From the NCBI RefSeq assembly GCF_030272615.1, contig NC_081407.1:138514897-138578896 (forward strand): a DNA stretch of 64,000 nucleotides. The letters are read 5' to 3'. A model generated the notes under the pieces. The model did not search any database, had not been told where the DNA came from, and saw only the letters and a list, made by a program, of their open reading frames with translations. Below, in pieces: positions 58,010 to 64,000 of the stretch (position 1 is the stretch's first letter; each line of letters begins with the position of its first letter). Source of the DNA: Cryptomeria japonica (taxonomy: Eukaryota; Streptophyta; Pinopsida; Cupressales; Cupressaceae). The translations under genes and the position numbers were made by a program.

Positions 58010-58215
58010 ATTCCTTGTGTGTGTGCAAGAATGAATTACATCCAATCTATGCTTGTGTGCTAGATGGATAATTGTAATAATGTAAAGACCCACTGGTGTA
58101 TTACACTTTCTATGCTTGTGTGCTAGAACCATCCTATGCTTGTGTGCTAGGTGGAAGATGTAATTCTATGCTTGTGTGCTAGATCCACTCTATGCTTGTG
58201 TGCTAGATGGAACTT
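58010..58215 (+). repeat. CTATGCTTGTGTGCTAGAT tandem-like repeats
   Basis: Five copies of CTATGCTTGTGTGCTAG at about 58047, 58110, 58135, 58165 and 58191, between pol and the purine tract. Confidence 0.88.
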
Positions 58216-58260
58216 AAAGGTTCAGATTGTGTATTCTCCTCCTCCCTAGTTAAGAGGGAG

Positions 58261-58340
58261 TGTTGATTGTAACTAGGGTTATAGGGGTTCGGATTGCCTT
58301 AAGGCAATCCGAACCCCGATAACCCTAGTTACAATCAACA
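58261..58340. repeat. 80-bp near-perfect palindrome without loop
   Basis: Centre GCCTT|AAGGC at 58300/58301, with 39 of 40 positions pairing (A/C mismatch near 58282). Each half begins as the LTR start TGTTGATTGTAACTAGGG. Directly preceded by the purine tract. Confidence 0.95.
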
Positions 58341-58784
58341 TCAAGCACAGCAGATAACTGACTATTTTCGCTTCAACTTGAGAGCTAATTCACATGATGT
58401 GTGGAAATGATATGATGTATGAATGAGGTCAAGTAGTTGTTTATTTATATGAGGCACGAGGACCTATTTGAGGTCGGCTTGGTGCTGATTTTTTTATTTA
58501 TTTTATTACTTTTGGTTTATAGGGTTGGCCCTATTAGAGGGAACACGTTTCTCTTTTTAGTGGCGTGTGTCTTTTAGTTATAGGGTCGGCCCTATTAGAG
58601 GGAACACGTTTCCCCTTTAGTGTGGCATGTGAGAGGGGAGAGAGAAGGGCCCAGCCCTTGGCAGATTCCAATGTTGCCTTAAGGCAATTGGAATCCGCAT
58701 TCTACCTAGTTACAATCAACAGTGAAAGCCCTCGGTTAAGGCATTCTTCTCTGGGAGAAGTTTGAGGTTAGAGCCCTCGTTCCA

Positions 58785-59060
58785 CCCTCTGCAAGTAGGC
58801 ATGGTGGACCCACCCTCTGCGGACTGCAAGGTGGGACCACCCTCTGCGAAGTGCAAGGTGGTAGTTTCTTTGAGGTGTAAGACCTCTTCCACCCTCTGCG
58901 GACAATGCACGGTGGATCCATCCTCTGCGAGTGTGCATGATGGGTATCATGAAAGAGTTCATGATGTATATTGAATTCATCCTTTGCGGGCATGCATGAT
59001 GAATATCATGGAAGGAATCCATGACGTATCTTGAAACCATCCTCTGTGGGAATGCATGAT
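58785..59060 (+). repeat. CACCCTCTGCGGA / CATGATGAATATCATGG repeats
   Basis: First half: CCACCCTCTGCGGACTGCAAGG-like units, complementary to those at 24340-24575. Second half: ATCCTCTGCGGGCATGCATG then ATGTATATCATGGAAAGAGTC units. Both lie in the outer Copia interior. Confidence 0.85.
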
Positions 59061-59599
59061 GTATATCATGGAAAGAGTCCATGACGCATGGTCACGATGT
59101 AACTTGATTATTCAAGGGATCCTCCCTAGCTAAGAGGAAGTGTTGAAATATAGCTAGGACGTATCCCTTGATTGGGCTGACCTAGCTTGGTAAATGTTTG
59201 ATGGGCCTACTTATGTGATTATATTATGTAGCTTGTGAATGTTAAAGGGCAAGCCCTATTTGGGCGCTCAACTTGTGTAACTTGTAATTGGGTCTGTCCC
59301 TAAATGGGCATTGTAACTTGTGATTCATGTTGGGCCCTAAATGGGTGATATAATGTAACTTGTTGATGTGATAGGGCTGACCCTATAATATGCAACTTGT
59401 AGTTATTATGGGTCAGACCCTATTTTGGGTGCCAACTTTAGATTTACTGTAATGGCCGACCTAAGTCAAATAAGAGATGTAAAAGCTCATATATATTAAA
59501 GGCAACGCAAGAATCAACATAATATATACACACTTAGCGAATTACCTCTGCAAGGTTAGCGAACTTCTATTGTATGTGATCTGCAATTTCAGCACATTT

Positions 59600-60940
59600 A
59601 AGTTGGTTTTGTCCTTTCAAGTCTCTTACAACAGCTTTTGGACCCCAAAAAAACTACTTTGGCTTTGTTGTCAACTACAAATTCTAGTCAGTTTTTGACA
59701 AATTCGGAATAATATACTGCAAAGAACAATGCAGTATAAACACAGACCAAAATCATCAAATTGAATTCGGCATAGCTTGAGAAACTCATTTACATTTAAC
59801 CAAAGCATGAAAGGATAGTCACAAGCATGCTAATTCTATTTGCATCTTAGTTTCTTCTGTAAATGACCATCAAAATCTTGTATGAACAGCAATACTAAAG
59901 CTACATTTACTGTCAAACAAACAACTGTTAATGGTATAAAGAGTGTGTGTAACTAAATTACATGTTTGAAATATCTAAGATAACTGATTCTAATTTGTCA
60001 CTGAGAGTTCATTCCTGTAATCCTTAATAATGCCATTCTACATCTTCATTCCATCTCACAAGAATAAGAAAAGGAGATTATGTTGTAACTAGTAATTCTA
60101 TGTGTCAAGACAATACTTATCAAACTAAGTTGTACATAATAATTCTATGGGTTAAGACAATACTTATCGAGTACAAATTAGCATTGATAAAAAAAGCACT
60201 TATGTAAAGAAATCATTTCTAGAATTCGAAACGTAACATTAAATTACAAGATTTCAATAGAATAAATGTTCTTGGATATTTTTATAAAAACCAGCTAGGT
60301 AAGGTAAGTGATGAGGGAAAATGTCAAGACCCTTACTGATTCTATACCAAAAAATTTCGCTTTTCTTTCCAAGATCAGTGAATAGGCATTTAATCAAACA
60401 GTTTGTATATATTCATTAAAGAGGGTTTTGATTTGCAAAGTTTACTTTTGCTTGCTTGAATGTAATAATTTCATATATATTTACCTAAACTAAACTTTGG
60501 CATTCATTAAATAAAAATGAAGAACATTTAAATTAAGAAAGACAGCAGATGACCTTCATATTTCATGCAATAATCTGCTGTTTAATGAGCAGAGAACACA
60601 GACCATGTCACAATACCAAATCTTACCTTTTCGAAAGAAAAGCTGATAATAAATGAGCATGCACTATACTTGTATTTGTAGCCAGCACCACATCCTTCCC
60701 TTCCAAGGTCTGGGACTGAAAAGGGCTCCAAATGTCATGCCCCAGCCATGAAAGAAAGTAAAACAAGATTGGACATGCAGAACATTGTCTTAAGACGTCA
60801 CAATTATCTAATATTCAAACCGGTAACCATTCAAGGGAGTAATAACTCATTAACTTGATCGGCAAGCTCTAAGTCTTAACAAAATCAGTAAACACAACCA
60901 TTTCTAAAGCCACAATAGATAGGCACTAATCCCTAATGAT
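59600..60940. other. Unassigned AT-rich sequence
   Basis: No LTR, ORF or exon I can support. A short open stretch on the minus strand near 60650-60730 was considered and not accepted. Confidence 0.4.
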
Positions 60941-61066
60941 TCACAAAGCAAGAGTATCACTAATTATTACAATGGAATCAAGTGAATGGTAGCAATAGAA
61001 AGTCAAAAGGTTTTGGTTGAAATCACATGACCTACAGGCAGAGACAGGTACGGGAAAAAATTTAAT

Positions 61067-62145
61067 ATGGTGAGGACAAGTGTGGGCAATCCGAGTCAGG
61101 CCAAGGAAGGAGACCGTTATAATAACGGTCAACACTCGGTATATAAAGGACAGAAGGCTTTCAATTCGAGCATTTCCAACATGGCCAGCATTAGTAAGAC
61201 TAGAAAAAATCAGCCATGGGTGCAAAAGGATGAGCAAGTGATAGTAGAGAGCTTGACATTTGAGAGCATCACTGGCATAGACTACCATACATGGTGGTAG
61301 GAAGCCCCCAAGGACCATTTGTTGAGAACTTCCATGCGCAAAGCGGAAGTAGACAAGGTCATTCAAATGCATGTCTTCAACCTAGGGGAGTTCGAACCTA
61401 TGCTACGGACGTTGGTGGCAAGATATGACGGACACTTCAATCAGTCGGTGATCAAGTTTCAGGGAAATAGAGTCACAGTTTCTTATGAGCCGAGGGAGTT
61501 TGCCAGAGTATTTGGCATTCCAGCCAAAGGAGTGAAGGTAGCATGAAGGAGGAAAAGCGCAAACTACTACAGTTAGTGTGTCAGAGTGACCTCGCGGACA
61601 AACAATGGAAGGGGTTGTGGAGCAACACAAACAGCCGACGTGTGAAGAAAAGCTACATTTCCACAATTGAGTGGAGATGTATTCTGGACCTAATCAAAAG
61701 TAGGTCGATGGGTGCAGATAGAGCTTCGTACATCACAGTATGGATGATCCGTTTGATGAATGGCATTACATTGGGCACTATCTATGACTGGGTGTTTGTG
61801 CTTTCAAAGAGGATGAAGGATTTTTTGACCTGAGAGCATAAGACCTTCTACATGGGCCACCCTACCATCGAGTTGTTTCTAGAGGTCGTGCCTATGCAAG
61901 TACCTCCAGGTGGTTGGGGATGGTTCCAACCCTTAGCATAGTAGAACCCAATAAACCTCTGATGTTCTACTGGATGCATATGGATACGCTTTCAGGGGAG
62001 GGCCAGCCAAGGAAAAAGAGGCAACTAGAATGGCACGACTTGGAGCCAAGTGAAGAGGTCAGCGTAGAAGAGGAAGTGCAGGTGAAGAGGAAGAAGAAGT
62101 GGCGTCAGCCGAGAGTGATAGTGAGGACAATTCTTTTCAAGTAGT
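61067..62145 (+). pseudogene. Distant relative of the 7.3-kb-unit ORF, N-terminal part (degraded)
   Basis: Starts MVRTSVGNPSQ. Stop at 61298-61300, then in the same frame FEPMLRTLVARYDGHFNQS and NRVTVSYEPREFARVFGIP, then a frame change at about 61540 to SYISTIEWRCILDLIKSRS..WMIRLMNGITLGTIYDW. The order and spacing follow ECARHYDPQSRTIV, EEAISEAFHLP and DLITMLNRV..WMFYFIQVIVQGKGTIHW of the 7.3-kb ORF, but identity is low. Later a Lys/Arg-rich tail (VKRKKKWRQPR) parallels the basic stretch. A coding-like origin is likely; the family link is moderate. Confidence 0.5.
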
Positions 62146-62639
62146 TGTACATGGATGTTTACTCCCTACGAGGTATGTTCTTTATCTACCAGAAGTAGAC
62201 AAGAACCAGAAGTAAACAGAAATATACAACACATGAATAACACAACTTATAGAACTTATAACAACATTTAGCAAAATGATATATCGTTGTTTCCAGCATG
62301 TAATGGATACAACAATGATCCTATTCCCAATACAATATGATATATATACTACCCGGTGGTTGGCTGAGATACCAATCGCCGACAACTACCCACTAACCCC
62401 TACAGGAACATTACATTGCAATTTATTTAAAACTAATCATAACAAAGTATTATTTTATCCAGCATATTTGTCGTCTACATCAGCCCCCAAAAAAAAGAAG
62501 TCTTCCAAACGACTAAGACAAAATGGGGCTATCAACTACAGCATTACTAAGAAATGGGAGGGTGAGAAGACGTCCCTGGAGTAGTGGACGTTGAAAGTTG
62601 TTGCCGAAGGTGTTGCGGTTGCTCCATGCGAAGCCGCAC

Positions 62640-63300
62640 GTCTCGCTCGACAACAAGCTAGCCCTCTCAAGTTGCCTTCACCATATAAACCGCCTCCATC
62701 ATATCCTTCTCCTTCTGCTCCAGCAGTGTCGTTAGCACAGCCAAACACTCCTCCATCTCTCCCACCCTAGTACTCTGCCCGGCTAAAAGTGTCTTTTGTT
62801 GCCATAGCTCATCCTCCAGGGCAACTCGCAATTTCTACTCTATCACTATCAATTCAGCCTAAAGGGCCAACTCTTTTCTGACACCCATGACCTCTTCCAT
62901 GGCAGCCTCTCGCTCTACCTCTGCCCTACCCATCTAATAAAAAGTCTCCCTAAAGGAGCTCTCCATGCCCTACAACGTAGACCCAAGTCTTCCCTACCCC
63001 TCCATTGCATGCACCTGTTGCCAACTCCCAACCATCTCCTTAGTCTCTGAAGCTGGCTAACCGTGTTGTGTAAAGTGGTGTGTGAACTCCTTGCATCCAC
63101 CCCTCATGAGCACCCATCATCCCCATTTCTCCTACTTAGCTGCTTTCATCCTCAATGTCAATGATAGTGTTGTTGTTCTGACTCTCCTCCTTACTACCAT
63201 GTTGTTCCACCTCCAGATGTACCTCTATGGCAACCCCTCCCTCTCCTTGTTGCAAGTCCTCTCCAGCATGACTACCCTAAATTGTACATGGGGAGGGAGG
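62640..63300 (-). pseudogene. Degraded coiled-coil protein fragment, opposite strand
   Basis: On the minus strand a frame with several TAG codons (all where Gln codons CAG/CAA would fit) reads MGRAEVEREAAMEEVMGVRK, KLRVALEDELWQQKTLLAG and MEECLAVLTTLLEQKEKDMM. Heptad-like, strongly coiled-coil. Upstream it merges with the left arm of the inverted repeat. It resembles in style, not clearly in sequence, the coiled-coil part of the 7.3-kb ORF. Confidence 0.4.
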
Positions 63301-63750
63301 TGGGGGTGCCTTTGGTGCCATGGCGAATCTACCCAACCAACTGTCCAAGGAGCCATTGTACATGCATTTACCGTACCTATTGCACCCACTGCATCAGTTG
63401 CAGTATTGGTTGCACTTGTTGGGACTGTACCTGCACTAGCCATTACCGTACCAATTACATCTACCAAAACTGTACCAAGCAACTCACCAACAAAAGATGT
63501 GGATGCCTCCTTCAACAATTGGCTGGGCAGATTCGCAGTGGCACCACAAGCACCCCCACCTCCCTCATTGCGTACAGTTGAGGGTGGTCATGCTGGAGAG
63601 GACTTGCAACAAGGAGAGGGAGGGGTTGCCGCAGAGGTACATCCGAAGGTGGAGCAGCATGGCAAAAAGGAGGAGAGTCAGAAGGACAATGCTATCATTG
63701 ACATTCAGGATGAAATCACCCAAGTAGGAGAAACAGGGATGATGGGTGCT
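63109..63750. repeat. Large inverted repeat, arms about 245 bp, spacer about 150 bp
   Basis: 63109-63353 is the reverse complement of 63504-63750 with about 85-90% match by eye (for example CCCATCATCCC, TTGTTGCAAGTCCTCTCCAG, GGTGCC..GGCGAATCT). The right arm reads on the plus strand as HAGEDLQQGEGGVAAEV and on; the left arm carries the same peptide on the minus strand. The spacer encodes Thr/Val/Pro-rich low complexity. Confidence 0.88.
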
Positions 63751-63980
63751 GAGTCTGGTAGATAGGAGGAAGACCATGAGGACGGCAGCATTCGGGTGTC
63801 GAAACCTGACCCACGGCATGCACTTGGATCCATCCGCACATTGAGGATGAAATCACCCAAGTAAGAGAAATGGGGATGATGGGTGTTGAGTCTGGTAGAT
63901 AGGAGGAAGACCATGAGAACGGCAGCATTCGGGTGTCGAAACCTGACCCATAGGATGCACTTGGATCCATCCGCACATTC
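63709..63980 (+). repeat. Direct tandem duplication, 137-bp unit, two copies
   Basis: GATGAAATCACCCAAGTA at 63709 recurs at 63846 with few changes through CTTGGATCCATCCGCACATT. The second copy extends to the window edge region. Confidence 0.9.
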
Positions 63981-64000
63981 TTGACCAAGTTAGATGATTT

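Larger units (their letters stand above)
53113..58720 (+). mobile_element. Inserted Copia with head-to-head LTR pieces
   Basis: Bounded by GTGAA on both sides (53108-53112, 58721-58725) with TG..CA ends. The outermost parts (53113 to about 53540, and about 58341-58720) read as one LTR in minus orientation. The core (primer site 53880-53892, gag-pol, purine tract 58250-58260) is a plus-strand element. TCAAG precedes TGCAAG at about 53540 and follows the right end at 58341, so a plus-strand Copia may have inserted into a minus-strand solo LTR of its own family. Confidence 0.6.
52326..59600 (+). mobile_element. Outer, coding-less Copia derivative
   Basis: Partial 5' LTR to 52443, primer-like site TGGTATCAGAC (52444-52454), a non-coding interior with AGCTTCAGAGGGAGCTTGTT repeats (52920-53030) and CCTCGGTTAAGGCA units (53070, 58728), purine tract CTAAGAGGAAG (59130-59140), and an LTR starting TGTTGAAATATAGC at 59141 and ending near 59600. 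It lacks gag and pol. A second Copia is inserted at GTGAA. Confidence 0.6.

Noticed and set aside
60640-60740. Possible host exon on the minus strand
   Set aside because: A short open stretch reads LEGKDVVLATNTSIVHAHL, but I cannot place it in a family or find convincing splice sites on both sides.
63082-63765. 227-codon ORF as a genuine gene
   Set aside because: Crosses both arms of an inverted repeat and a low-complexity spacer; the left third is the antisense of the right third.

Overview
This window looks like gene-poor, repeat-saturated plant nuclear DNA, probably from a gymnosperm (the lineage is inferred from the large nested retroelements and a giant intron, not proven). Two short exons of one host gene are recognisable, on the minus strand: 30981-31064 and 4661-4745. 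They encode consecutive pieces of a 3-hydroxyisobutyryl-CoA hydrolase-like (CHY1/HIBCH family) protein of the enoyl-CoA hydratase superfamily, with matching splice sites and phase. The intron between them is about 26.2 kb and is filled with transposable elements.

Layout: 1-3547 decayed Copia pol and 3' LTR; 3548-5360 intron/exon DNA; 5361-6812 a TG..CA unit (solo LTR) with a polypyrimidine tract; 6834-8700 a related LTR-like fragment; 8653-8901 and 13169-13449 two halves of one unfamiliar ORF, split by a Gypsy-type solo LTR (8902-13168) that itself holds a short non-autonomous Copia-type element (9350-11876). 13630-20960 is a 7.3-kb unit (copy 1) of an unusual element. 21787-23408 is a minus-strand solo LTR. 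23745-28054 is a deleted minus-strand Copia with another LTR fragment in its gag. 31257-48367 is a deleted Copia-like element hosting copy 2 of the 7.3-kb unit (32379-47276), which hosts a complete, uninterrupted Gypsy chromovirus (35123-42633). A hAT-type non-autonomous element (47316-48180) sits in its 3' LTR. 48368-51500 is a Gypsy-type LTR, primer site and repetitive leader. 52251-59600 is a nest of Copia elements with head-to-head LTR pieces and long palindromes. 61067-63990 holds degraded relatives of the unfamiliar ORF and a large inverted repeat.

The most interesting object is the 7.3-kb unit. Both copies run TG..CA, are flanked by perfect 5-bp target duplications (GTTAG; GGTAG), have no internal LTR pair and no pol genes, and carry one long ORF (about 1,074 codons when the copies are compared) with no domain I recognise. 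Upstream of the ORF is a promoter-like TATA box and an array of 12 hairpins spaced almost exactly 166 bp apart, kept in register in both copies. More diverged relatives of the ORF occur at two other places in the window. I interpret the unit as a giant solo LTR, or LTR-less derivative, carrying its own gene.

The insertion order can be read from target duplications: Copia-like host, then 7.3-kb unit copy 2, then Gypsy. Copy 1 serves as the natural empty site for the Gypsy insertion.
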